Of a stretch of DNA of 64,000 nucleotides, positions 1 through 12,900 are shown piece by piece. Position 1 is the first letter of the stretch. Every line of letters begins with the position of its first letter. The DNA comes from Branchiostoma floridae. Lineage: Eukaryota; Chordata; Leptocardii; Amphioxiformes; Branchiostomatidae. The notes beneath the pieces are model-generated. The model was given only the letters and a program-made list of their open reading frames with translations. It did not search any database and was not told where the DNA came from. The translations under genes were made by a program, and so were the position numbers. The stretch spans positions 8,116,976-8,180,975 of the forward strand of contig NC_049991.1 in assembly GCF_000003815.2 (NCBI RefSeq), in the 5' to 3' direction.

Positions 1-1210
1 TATTCACTTGGACCAAGGAAGAGCGTGAGTTGATTTTTATCCTTACATCTTTCAACACTTTATAACATAGTAACTACAATACACAGTACACTTTAAGTAA
101 CAAAGTTTTGACAATGTGCAATGATAAAATTGACGTCAGTGCAAATTTGTGCCTTTTTTTCGTAGTAGGCTAAGCCATCTAATGACCCTCATGATTATTA
201 TGATAGGCACACCAAATCTACATAAAGATGACTGTATGTATAACATATATGTTGAGATGGTTCTATGAAAGCTTGTTGTAACTTAGCATCTTTGACATTG
301 TCCTAATGAAATATTTCATAGAATCTGATGAAAACTCTTGGTCTTCTATTTTCTTCTGTATCATTCTGCACATCTGCAGCCTAACACATCTCTTAAGTTT
401 GAACACTTTTTTCTGTTTCCCCACAGATTTGGCCGCACCACACATGACGAAATATCTATTCTAGTTCCAATTTACAGCTGTTGTAGGTGGGTGGATTTGA
501 ACTTTTATTTTGCTAGATGTATTTAGTTTTGTGCTGTCTTTATTCCTTCCATGACTGCTGTCAATTTATCATCTCATTGTAGTAACTGAAGGGTAAGTAA
601 AGTGTTTTTGTATTACTTTACTGGTAATCCATGAAATGTTCAAACTTATGGAATTAGACCCACACTGAAGTGGAAGCTTGAGAAAAGCTTTCAAATTGTA
701 GCTGTCATTTTTTATTAGTCACACAACCTTGGAAGGGTCACAAGGTCACCTGACATAAGGGTGTTGGTTGCCATGGTTGCAGTTTAAGGATGGGGAGCGG
801 GATCTAATGTGTTACAAATGTCTTAGATGGTTCCCTGGGTTTAAGAGTCCTGAATCATTTAATCAATGACAATGTTCCCATTAAACACAAATAAAACTTT
901 TCTTTTGCCAATACCTCAAGTCAAAGCCCTTTGTATCCCCACCTTGAGTCCGTTGTAATGCTCCAATGTGTGTTCCCTTAGTATACGTAAATCCACGTGG
1001 TTGCGACTCCAGCTCCTAGCCAAGGAGGATTACCGCCTTAGCGACGTGATGCGAGAATCCATGCGGACAGACCCCATCGCGCCCATCCTCACAGAACCAC
1101 ACCTTCTCGCTTTAGACCGGCGTGTGGGCATCATTCTGGACACTGTTGCCAAGTGTATCCAGAAGAAAGGGGCAGAAAATGTGCTCTTAGAAGATCTAAA
1201 AGACACGTAA
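1..1210 (+). CDS. FAM20C: FAM20A/FAM20C-type secretory kinase, C-terminal three exons (5' end outside window)
   Basis: Three exons are visible: 1-24 (donor GTGAGT at 25), 427-486 (acceptor CCCCACAG, donor GTGGGT) and 982-1210 (acceptor TTCCCTTAG, stop TAA). All junctions are phase 2 and join into about 104 residues. The first exon reads I-H-L-D-Q-G-R, matching the family's I-H-L-D-N-G-R segment, whose Asp is the metal-binding DFG-like residue of Fam20C. Exon 2 gives [19 protein letters not shown], with the paired cysteines, and the last exon gives [20 protein letters not shown] and [11 protein letters not shown], the C-lobe signature shared by vertebrate FAM20A and FAM20C. Fam20C phosphorylates S-x-E motifs of secreted proteins in the Golgi; FAM20A is its pseudokinase partner. 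The sequence mixes features of both, so it may be the single pre-duplication orthologue (inference). The kinase N-lobe lies upstream of the window, so activity cannot be judged. Family assignment is firm; choice of symbol is less so. Confidence 0.9.
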
Positions 1211-4200
1211 CTTTTTTAATGCAATAATACCAATCGGTGATGTTGAAATTCATTCTTTGGAAAAGGCTTCCAGATCATCTTTTAAATCATTCAGTTGGCA
1301 GACGAGCTGTAAATTTGAAGTCCTATATAATTCTATAGTTGATTACTGCGCAACGACGTGAGGGTATTATTGTCTTTTAATAATCTGTACAGAGATATTT
1401 GTATAAAGAGATTATCAGATATATATTATACTAATTAGATAAGACATAATTATTATGTTAACTCAGCACAAAAAATTAAAATATTAACTTTCAAATTGGT
1501 AGATCATATTTCAGTTGTTTCTGCATCAATGTCATTGTATTATATGTCAATCAAAAGCTTAATTTCCTTTCCTATGGTAGCTGACTTCTTATGATTCTAA
1601 ATTCATGAAACGAGCACCAAGCCTGCTTACATGAGTGGGTCACACACACAAATTGCAGAAATTTCCCTGCTTGTGTTTATGACTGTATCATCCTGTTGGT
1701 ATACATGTGGACGTGGGTGTCAACCATTCAATGAATTTTTTTTTTTTTCACATCTTTTTTGGTATACAGAACATCCAAGTTTTTTTTTTTAGCACATTTA
1801 CCATTTTTTATATGGTATCAAAAGCCATTCTGCTAGATTACACGACTTGTCCACACAGAGTAAGGTTCATTGCAGACTACATTTTGTACCTTCAGGATGC
1901 AGGAGTACAGTCTCAGGAGTACAGGATGGAATAGCCTTCCAAAAGCCTATAGCTACTTGTAGCACCCAATTGAACACATCTTGGGGCAAATTGTGTGCTT
2001 GAATAATGAGTAACAGTGGCTGTGATTAAAGTGTGACAGTCATGTTTATTCAAGTTGCCCTCATGCTCATCCACAAGTCAATACTGACGAAAGAAGAAGT
2101 GAATTTCAGCACTTTCTTTCCAAGAATTTACAATCATATGAGAAGTTGGATACCATAGTAAAGGAAAAAAACACAAGCTTTTTAATGATATACAAACAAC
2201 GTAAATATGATCAACTGAAGTTGATATTCCAAACTTTTTGTGCCAAGTTTATATTAATTGGTGATTGTTGCAAAAGATAGTTTATTGCATTTTCAATGTC
2301 ATATGTGCATACTGCAAATAATACCATTAGAAGGGATACAGTGTACAATGTGCTTTGTTGATGTTAACAAGGTACATTGTGCTTTGTGAAAGGTAAAAAT
2401 GTGAAGAGTATAAATGACATTTTGAACAAAGAATATATCAAATAATGTTTTTGAATATCATTGAGGCTAATTATAGATCAGCCCAGAAATCTTAATCATG
2501 TCCAAGAAAACTGATTAAAAAAAAATGAATGTTTTTTTACAGAAAATTAAATTTCACATTCCAAAAGGGAATATTTTTGGTGTAGGTTCAAAAAAAGATT
2601 TTCTTGGTGAATATAATTCTATTGTGTAGAATCTGATGTACTTTTGATCTATGTTAATAATATGACATTCCTATTGCTGAAGTTTTACAAAGATGATTAT
2701 TATATTTATATTTGACAACCTTTAAAGTCATTCAATTTTTAAGATCCCTCATTACAATGCCCACTGGGAGTCTATTCTCATTTCCATTTTACATGAGATG
2801 TTATTTACATTATAATATTATACATTAGTTTTTTCATTGAATTGACAGCATATTTGCATAAGTTGCATTTACAGTAGTGCCAATTTTGAATGTTGGTTAA
2901 CTTCAACTTTTGTATAAAAATCATTAAAAAAATGATTTTTTCATGCAGAATTGTACTATGGCAGACAGTGAAGTAACTGAAGTAACAGTTGAAAAATGTG
3001 GTGTAAAAATGTGAGTTTATTTATAATTTAAGTCCTACAAACCTACTGCATTGGCCAGCAAGATACATGTATGTGATTTTTGTGTTCAGTGATATGTTGC
3101 TTTTCAAACCAACTTCTTTTAAAGCAAACAGGCAGGACAAGTTTTTATTTTAATGTCTCTTTTTTGGCATAATGTGAAATAAAACTGACAAAATTTTCAT
3201 ATCTATATGGACAAGTACACTCGACTTGTATTAAAAAAAATACAGAATGGATTACCTAATATATTGATCAGCAAAATCATTTTATTCTTGCTGTCAGGAC
3301 ATGATTAGATAAACAATGGTGCAGTCAGCGTGTGAACTCTTACGACTAGATTTGGATGTATGAAATCTTATTTATGCAAGATTTGTCTCCAACAAAGCTG
3401 GCTCAGGCGAGTTTGTCATTTCTTTAGGGACATTATCTCAATGTACATGTACTTTTAATGTCTTGGACCAAGGCTCAATGCCTAGCATATATTATCAACG
3501 TACATTTCCAGATCGAAATTTGTTACAGTTGCTGCGATATCTGTACACTTAGTGAAAAATTATTTGAATGCCATAGTAATATACATTTGTATATCATTCC
3601 AAGTACTACATGTAACTACAGACATGCAATGTCCATTAAGTGACATAGAATGTGAAGTAATGATTGCAATACGTTGTATCTGGAACTAAGCGTAAAATCT
3701 GTGCAATGCATAGAAGCACATTTCTCTCAGTAAATCCTGTTGCATTTTGCAATGTATTATGCTCTCTGTAACTACATGTACATGTTGTATATGGCAAAGA
3801 GATTGTTTGAAACTGAGTGTAAGCCACAGTCATACAACATGTTGCTTAAAATTTTTGTCAAGTTGTACCTTACAATGTACAATGCTTGGGTGTATTGATG
3901 GAATTTTGGTGCTCTTTATAATTTGGAAAGACTCCTGTATAAGGGCAATTTTGCTGCAGGCTTCTACTTAGTTATTTGTTGTACATGTTATGAAATACAT
4001 GTTACGAAAATGCCTAGATACCATTTGATTACTACAGGGGGCTTCTTACTCTCACTGCGAGTGTAAGGATCTCCGGTAGTAATCCAAGCTAGTAAAAGGT
4101 GACAGAAGAAAAAAAATTAATAATATACGTTTTTAATATGGTGTTTAATTTGACCTTCAGAAAAAGGCTTACACGTAAGTGCTTCCAAGTTAAACGTAGA

Positions 4201-5403
4201 GTTACATGTCTTCGAAATTGACTTCTGTGTTAAGGAACTTTAAACTGACTTCCAGCTAATGACATAAAATCATCTAGCAGTAGCTTTTTGGTGAATTGAT
4301 CTGTTTCATGGTTTCATGACAATGTGCACATTTACAAGTAAGGGATTCTGCATAATGCTGATACAACAGTAGAATTCTGATACTGTTTTAATGTGTAAAA
4401 TATGATTATTATGACTAAAAATCATTATAGAAGATCTAATTTTGAGAATCTGACATTGATCATTCATTATGTCATGCTTATTTTAGTCCTAAATTGTTGT
4501 TGATGCTGCTGTTTAAGACTAATTTCATCATTTGATTGTGGGGGATAGGAACGTGTACAATGTGTATTTGTACAAAAAGATGTTGATATATGCATATGTG
4601 GTAAACAAAGTGTAATTTTTGCACAAAGTTATGTCTTGTGCTTGAATTTCATTGTTTTGTGCTCACAAATTGACTCACTGATAATACTATAATAACCTCG
4701 GTAAAATATGCAACTTTCAGAGAAGGTTACAAAATGAGTGAGTATAATCAACAGTTGGCTAAAGCAACATGTGAATTGACCTTACCAAAATTATACATGT
4801 ACAACTTCATATAAGGCTTAGAGGAACAAGTCACACAAAGTTCAAATAAGCAACGTTGAACGATATTGATACATTTGTGGCGAACAGGATATGAAAATGT
4901 TGTTCTTGCCACCAAAAAATAGGATCATATTGACGGATGCTACATGAAACATCAATCTATTTTTGAATGGGACAAAATACACAGATACAGACACAGGTAG
5001 AATTATATATTAGTCTAGTACAATGAACATGTATACATGAAGGTACCACGTGCACTTTAGAGATTTGGGAATTTAGAGATATCTCGGCAAAATTTCAGCA
5101 ATCCTACATGTATGTCATAATTCATTTGTTTTACACACAAAACAAACCATACTAGATGAATGCAATCAGACAGATTCCTTCTGATTCCACAGTAGAAACA
5201 CTGACATTATATACAATATGGTATGCATTATGTACATTTGTAGACTGTATACTTTTATGACAAAGGCCAAAGAAAGAAATACAAACACATGTACATGTAG
5301 TATATACAAGTTTGAACACATCTTCAGTTCATTGTACTTTAAAACATTTTTCAGTGCAATGTTATCACAAACAAGTGCATGTTCTTGTATATTATTATGA
5401 CAA
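1211..5403. other. Convergent intergenic region between FAM20-type gene and polycystin gene
   Basis: AT-rich sequence holding the 3' UTR and flank of the FAM20-type gene and the 3' flank of the minus-strand polycystin gene, which converge here. Several ATTAAA-type hexamers occur, but I cannot pick the used poly(A) site. No exon of a known family is visible. Two small items are reported as findings: a possible mini-exon at 2949-3010 and a short inverted structure at 4027-4083. Confidence 0.6.
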
Positions 5404-6976
5404 CTAAATTAATTCCAGTTCATTCTCTAGAACCATAGCCAACCGGCTGTCAATCCGACGTTCATTTCTCTGCCTGGCTGAGGAAGGTCCAGGTTGTGTG
5501 TGTGACCCTGCGCCTGGTACACCCTCCCTCAACTTCTCACTGGTTGCCACCTGTCCTGGCAAATCCCCCAGACTTTCAACTGACTCAGACAACAAATTGT
5601 TGTAGTTCATGGACACTTCCAGAAAGCTGGTTGGGGAAAGGGGTGTTTCTGTACCTGGTCTGTATTCAGCTGGCCCAGACAAGGATGCTGACTCCCCCTC
5701 CAAAAAGCCATGGAACAGCCCATAGGTGTCAGTCCCAAAATCATCTGGTAGAATGTCTTTGCCCTAGTATTGAAATAAAACAAAGACATGAAACTACATC
5801 AATGAACCTTGTAATAGTGTCATTGAGGGCAATTTGAAGATTATCCACAGGACCATCAAAAAGGTGTCGCATTGGTCAGGTGGTCCTTGCAGACAGCATA
5901 CATGTACATGTACATGAAACTTACATTGTATAATTTGTATCTTAGGTGGGTAGGAGTTGGGAAAATGAAGGTCAAGTTTGATAATGGGACTCTGAGTATG
6001 GTATGGCAGTGAAATTTCTGATCTCGTGTTCTTGGCATGCTTTACACATATTTTTTTTCCAGTGGTAGCTTACCATGGGAAGAGTAAGAATTGGACCACA
6101 AAAGATTATCATAAACCTACTGAGAAGTATCTTGCGGTGTGATACTCCAGATCATCGATGGCGTTCTCCTGTTGAGCCTGTGGAGTGATGTACAAACGGT
6201 ACACTGACGACACAAACTTGTCGATGCGCTCAGGGAAGGTCACCTACAGAGAGACACGGCATCAAAAGTTAACAACTACAAGTGATTCCATGTCGTTATT
6301 GATTTCTATGTCTTTACCTGTGTAAGACTATTCACTGTAACCTGGAATCCATCATTTTCACATGTAGCTCCAGTTTTGTTTGTATTGCATACCCGGTAAA
6401 CTGCCTAGATTTGCTCAGTTTGCTCCTGGACCAATGATTGTTTCTGAATAGAGTAGAATCCCTGAAATGTTTGGTACTTCTTACATTATTTTGAGAATTA
6501 TATATATTATTAAGTGTAATTCAGGCCAAACTCCCAACACCCTGTTGAAACACCCCATGCAAACATTGCATAACCTACAAAATGTAGAACCAGCTGCTGT
6601 ACATGTACAATGTATATGTGCGCCACCTGATAATTCCCAACAGAACTGCAGACTGCTAATAAAGCCATGAGAAATGCTACTTACAGTACATGTACTTCTA
6701 GATAACACAAATGCAACAGTTATCTTTGAGCTACACGTAATTGCCATGGTAATCATTTAGATGTATTATTATATGATTGTGCTCCTCTTATGATATCCAT
6801 TGATACAATATATACATATACTTGAGTAACTAAAGAAGTACCTCAATTTGTTTTGCAGACACATAGGTTCCCTTGTTTGCTTGAGGCCCCCTGGCTTTTT
6901 TGTTCAGTCCTGCATCTTGAGCTGCTGGCAGAGCCGGTGAAGAAGGTTCTGCTAATCCAAATACCTTTTTGAAACG
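5404..6976 (-). CDS. Polycystin exons 66-68: cytosolic C-terminal tail and stop codon
   Basis: Exons 6842-6976, 6121-6243 and 5404-5763 are joined in phase 0. The tail reads [20 protein letters not shown], then [20 protein letters not shown] with [14 protein letters not shown] (amphipathic, possibly a short coiled coil), and a long Pro/Ser/Gly-rich acidic end finishing [13 protein letters not shown] and TAG at 5404-5406. The donor at 6115-6120 is GTAGGT after TTC TCA. I see no G-protein-binding motif that I can name. The poly(A) signal was not identified. Confidence 0.85.
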
Positions 6977-9900
6977 CTGAAATAAAATGATTTTCTTAAA
7001 GACAGTATTTTCTCGCAATAGTATCAGCTATTTGGTTGACCACTTAAAAACGAAGAAATATGCTTAAATTTACCTTGATGAAGGCTGGCATCCAGGTAAA
7101 CAATATTTTGAGACAATTCCATCATTAAAACTGGATAAGATACAGAGATTGACTCAATTTGGATGTTTTGAGTGACCAAATGTATTTTGATTTTAATAAT
7201 ATGATCAGTTATTTAGTTAATGACTTCAAAATGCAGAAATATGCTTTGATTTACCTTGATGAAAGTTAGACATCAAGGTAAATGATACATTGTATTTAAT
7301 GACAATTTAATCTCTACAACTAGATAAGATTTACCCAATCCCAATGTTTTGATTGACAGCCATCACTCTTCACTAAAATGAACTGCCACAATGATTACAT
7401 GAGATGTGATTCTAAGATTAGTTGTAAATGATGTCACTAACTTGAATCCTTGCAAGTACATGTAAATGTCATCCTTTTGTCAATTCATTCCACTGACAAT
7501 AAAAGAAGAGTGATGGATGTCACTCCAAACCTTGAAATGTCTGGGAGATATCCAGTTGCAGAGATTAAATTATAATGAAATATCAAAAATTATCTAATTC
7601 AGTTACAAATGTACATGTACTTAATAAGAAATATTAAAAATCTACATGTATTGTGGCGTGTGCATTTCAATACTTACCCCCAGCATGAAATCCACTATTT
7701 CATAATCATTAGCCTGCTTGTCATTCTCTTTCCTAACTTCCTCAAAGGAAGTCGTCAGTATTCCTATAGACCAGGGCACAAAATTCACAAAATTAGTGAT
7801 GTGTACATGTATGCCTCTCAAGGAGTGATGCAGCTTTCTTTTCTACATGTACCTAGTGTATTGAGATTGTGTATTGACATGCATCCATCTGTCTTATGTA
7901 TATTCATGCAGTATACAAGGGTAGGGGAAAAATTGCTTAGTTCAACTTATTGAAGAGCTAACCTTCCACTGGTTGCGACAAGAAAGACAGACATGTACAG
8001 TTTCTTCTGGTTCTTTGTACTTGGCTAGATCTTTTTGAAAAGTAGAATGAACAGTGTTCCAACCCATCCCGAGGACTGCAACCCTTTCAGGTAAGCTTTC
8101 ACGTCAGGGGAATAAGATTGTATTTGAACTCTCAACCATTAGATCCAGAGGCAGACTTGCATCCCGGTGTGGGAACCAACGTAAGAATTCAGAGGGGCGA
8201 GTAAGAACAGAAAGAAACAAACATGCAGACACCCAGGATCGAACCCAGGACGGCAGATTACAAATCCAACGTGCAAACTACAACACCAAAAGCTCTAGAG
8301 ACGTTGGCGTGGTCAGTTTGGTAGCGCTTTAACACCCTTGTTACACACACATACATGCTTTTTAAACCAAAACTTACCAACAAACACATTGAGGATGACA
8401 AAAGCCATGGATAAGGAGAAGCTCACAAACAGGATAGTTCCCATGAAGGGCTTTGCCGCGATGATCTCATCCACCTCGAAGTAACCCATCGTCGTGCCAA
8501 CCAAGGTTTCCAAAGTGTCGACAAAGCTGGAGAAGTCCTTGAGGTGAATCCCGAGGACCAAGTACCCCAACATGGAGAATGACATAAACAGTACACCTGG
8601 AAAAGAAGAATCTTGCATGAGATCTTGATTTGAGATTTTTTTCAGTATTAATGGAAAAGAATATGGTTTGAAATTCATGATCCATGTTTCTGTCACAGAA
8701 AATATCATACTTGTCAACATTTAATTGTGGTCATGAGATTACCTCAGGTACAATGTACATGAATCACCCCTCCATTGCACATCAAATAACCCAACACACA
8801 TCAAAAAGAGTACATGTACAATGTACATTGTATAGAGTAGGCCCTGTGCGTTTGTCTTAAAATGCATTTAGCTAAGTTGTGGAACTACACACATGTACAT
8901 GAATCCATACATGTACCTGGAAAAGCATGATGCTTTACTTCAGTTGAAGATGGTTGATGGCTTTACCTTTATCAAAAAATAGACATTTAATTTTGATGTT
9001 TGTTCAACTTGTTAGAATGACTCCGAATGACTTGAGAATGTGTAAGTCCCTCAGTGATGCAAGCAGCATTTTTTGCCGTTTAAGAGAGACATTATCCTTA
9101 GAATCACTCACCAATGATGGTAGCAAAACCAGTCAACTCTTTTGAGGAGTGTCGGATGGTTGCAGACAGCAGGGACATCCTGCGGTTGAAGCGCAGTAGA
9201 CGGAACAGCTTCAGGGTGGTCGCATAAACCAGACACGAAACCAGATACTCGTACAGCTGGTTCCAACCACTCACATACTGCAGGTTGACGTAGGTCTTGT
9301 CTCTCCCATTGGTCCTGATGTAGTCAATTCAGACATCATCTGTTGTTTTTTGTCAGTGACACTGGCAAAATCTTGTTGGAGAGAGTTTTTATTTCCTACA
9401 TGTAGCTGTGCATATCAATTTACTGCCAGTATATAAAAACTCTCTCCAACAAGATTTTGCCAGTGTCACTGATGAAAAACAACGGATGTTGCTTGAAATG
9501 TCTGACCATTTCCAAAATCATATCCAGTTGCTTTTCTGCTTTTTGACACATAATTGCTGAATCTCAAACAAAAGTCGCTTCCCTTTCAAAATTGTGGTAT
9601 GTTTTCACACTTGTTTGAAGGCAGTGTCATATACAAAATGTATGCTGCATGCCTGTCAGTCACACTGTACAGGTCCTCACCTGGCAAGGTCATCCAGAAG
9701 ACTGTTGGTGACGACCAACTTGTAGAAATATGCCACAATCGCAGCAATGGAGACGGCGATCACAAACAGTTCCATCCAGTTCCAAATGTCTGCAAAGTAC
9801 TTTGTGCGATCTCTGCACAGCTCTCTCAATTCCCTGAAAAATTAATGTTGCTGTTTCTCTAGTTTTTGCACAAACCTACAAAGATTTGCATAACATTTGC

Positions 9901-12900
9901 ATGAAATTTGCATAAGAATTTTGATATAGGAATTAGGATATAGGAGAAATTCTTTTACACAACCAGTATGTGCTTACTTTTCTTACGTTTCAGAAAGCAA
10001 AGTAAGTACATACTGGTCTTGTAAATGAATTTCTCCTATGTCCTACCAACCTGACAAAATTATTTTCAGAATTTTGATATACATTATAATATCATAATCT
10101 CTAATATTTGCATAAAATACAGGCATCCCAAATAAGTTTGATAAATGTGTTCTTACCTGTACATAAAGTACAGAAGGAATCCAAAGTATGTGACTTGGCA
10201 CACAAGCTTCAAGGTGTCCAGGCTCGAGTAGTAGCTCAGGAGCCGCACGGGGCTGATGTTATAGGAGGGTATCATGTTTCCAGAGGGGAGGACTTCCAGT
10301 AGGAAACGAGTGTAGGTGAACAGGTTCACCTTCAAATAGAAATAGATTATTTGTATATTACTTATGACAGAAGGAGTCAACATAAACTTTAAGGTTAAAT
10401 CATTTCCAAGAAGTTTTTCTGACATGTTTCCATTTTCATGAACATAATAAACAATTTGTTACTTTCTTTCCATTCAAAATATGCCTCAATCCAAGCTCTG
10501 TTGAAAGTTCCAAGCCTCAGAGTATGAGATGGTTTTTTTTCTAATTTTTGCAAGATACACTTAGTCTATGAAAATTTAACATACCTGTGCATTGTAGACG
10601 GAAAATTCCACCGCAACGGCCCTTGTCTTTCTATCCAACCATCCCTCTTGCTGTAGCTGCTGCGTCCTCTGTAACGATTCCTCCTTGTTCCCATCTAGAT
10701 GTACAACATATCCTCCTCCTGTGTAGATGGCCATGATACCTGTGTACACAAGAACACAGATGATCAATTGATATATTTCACATATAGCTGGTTGTGTGGC
10801 CAATCAAAAACCACCATTCCTATTGGATACAAAGCTTTAGGTTGTTATAGACATAGGTTTTTAAAGAAGAAAGCTGTGCATTTATGATCGCCATTAAAGA
10901 ACACTAAGTCTTGTAGGAATTATGGTAAAGAGTTTGGTTCTTATCACATTTTAAGACAGGGGTTTAATTGATGGGAATTATTTTTTATTACTGCATTGTC
11001 TGCATCTCTTGCTTTTGTAATCTAAATTTTACAGTCAAAGATCTTTATTTCAAAGCCTTGAATTCATGTAGATATAAGAGACAGACATTGGCATTTTTGA
11101 CAAAACAGGTAGCTACCAATCTGTCTGAGTTATAGCAACCTGCTTGTTATTGTTAGATATTAGCAACTCATGTACTAGCTAAATTGTATTGTATGTATAA
11201 GTTGCCATACATTGTATCCTTTACAATCCTTGTACGTGTGCAATAAAGTTCTTCTTCTTTTTCTATCTGTTACTGGTAGGTTTTCTATTCTGCAAGATAT
11301 GGTAACCTAAGTAGCATTGTTTTCCCACAGAGTAACTGGCACCATCACAAAGATCATTCTTAAAGGCCCTAACCTTCAACTGGATATGACTCTATCTCTC
11401 CTGACTGTGTGTAGGAATATTCCAGCCTCCCAACATCAATGGCAATGCTTTGGTTGTAGGGATAATGCTCCCATCTGGGTTTGTAGTTCCCGTGGTCTTC
11501 ATTATCCCAGGAATATTCAGATGTGCATGTTACTCCCAGCAGTGGCACTGGTCTCTCACAGCCACCTGTTATCATATATAGGAAATAAAGGGAGAATACA
11601 AAAAAAAAATGTTATCAATAGAGGTCCTGACCATTCACCAATCATTTCAAGAAATTTTTTGCACTAAAATCAAGTGAGAGATCTAGAAGACCTTGAATTC
11701 TTGTCCGAGATTTTAAAGATTCTGTCTCAGTGGTGCTTGTGAAGCTTCTAGTCATTTACTGTACTATCAAAGCCAGAGTTGTGAATGATTAAAAAATATC
11801 TACAGAGTGACTCTTATATCATTGTAGAATATAGGAATGGGCTGAATGTACTTTGAGTTTTCACATTGCCAAGCAACGTTTATCAAATATGAAATTTAAT
11901 GTAATGTCATTGTGCCAAGCAAAGCTATTGCGGACGTCAAATCTATGATTTGCTTAGGCGTGTACTAGCTCAGCACATAATGTACTGATTGTCCTTTGAC
12001 TGTAGAGAGACACTTGAACTGTTATAGAATCACATAACTATATTTTAAGAAGTCGTTATAAGTGGTAACTTTACAAACAAGACCATAGCACATCCAGGTC
12101 AAAAGATACAAAAAATGGAATTTCTGCTGCAGTACCAAAATTGACTTTGACCTTCATCTTTCCAACACCTACTCACATACCAAATATCATCACAATCCAT
12201 CCAGATGTTCTTGGGTTATGCTGACTACAAACGTCTGGAAACAAAAACAGACAGACAAACAGACAGACACACCCAAAACTATATCTCCATTTTTCATGGA
12301 GATAAAAATTTTGTCCAGAAGAAAAACCTTGCTCACCTTCCTTAACTCTGAGCTGCCTGATGATGGCATACCCCACCAGCATGGAGATCTTGTCAGCCAC
12401 CAGCGGGCCCATGTTGTCTGCAGGCTGCTGGTTGTACCATGGACCCGGTCGCAGGCCGTCGAGTAGCGGGCCTTGAGCCCATGCCCAGAAGTTCTCTGCA
12501 GTCTTAATCTGGAGAGAACATCTTTTCTTAAAATCTAACTGATGAAATTCTAATGATACTTTTTTCAGGTAGTGATACAAAATGTAGATGCCAAATAAAC
12601 AATCATGTGAGTATAATTCAAAGCTATTACAGTGTCTTAATTGTGAAGAAAAAAACACTCTGAAATTGAAACTCTGAGTTCCTAACATCACCATCCATGG
12701 GCTGAATCTAAATTAGTTGTTTTCCTCAATAGTTTACCACAATGACTGTGTCAATCACTAATGCCCTTGTGAGAAGAGTGCTTGCATAATATCTGCCTCT
12801 AGAATCATTCTCATGGAAAATACTTAAATGGTACATACGTGGCTTTTCTCTGCTTAGCACTCATAGGAAACAGTATGGTAGTTGAACATTAACACACAAG

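Noticed and set aside
7609-7953. 114-codon plus-strand frame
   Set aside because: Overlaps polycystin exon 7678-7763 in antisense and otherwise covers intron; no family motif.
8230-8249. Possible tRNA gene (perfect B box on minus strand)
   Set aside because: No matching acceptor stem or anticodon arm; better explained as a tRNA-derived SINE head.
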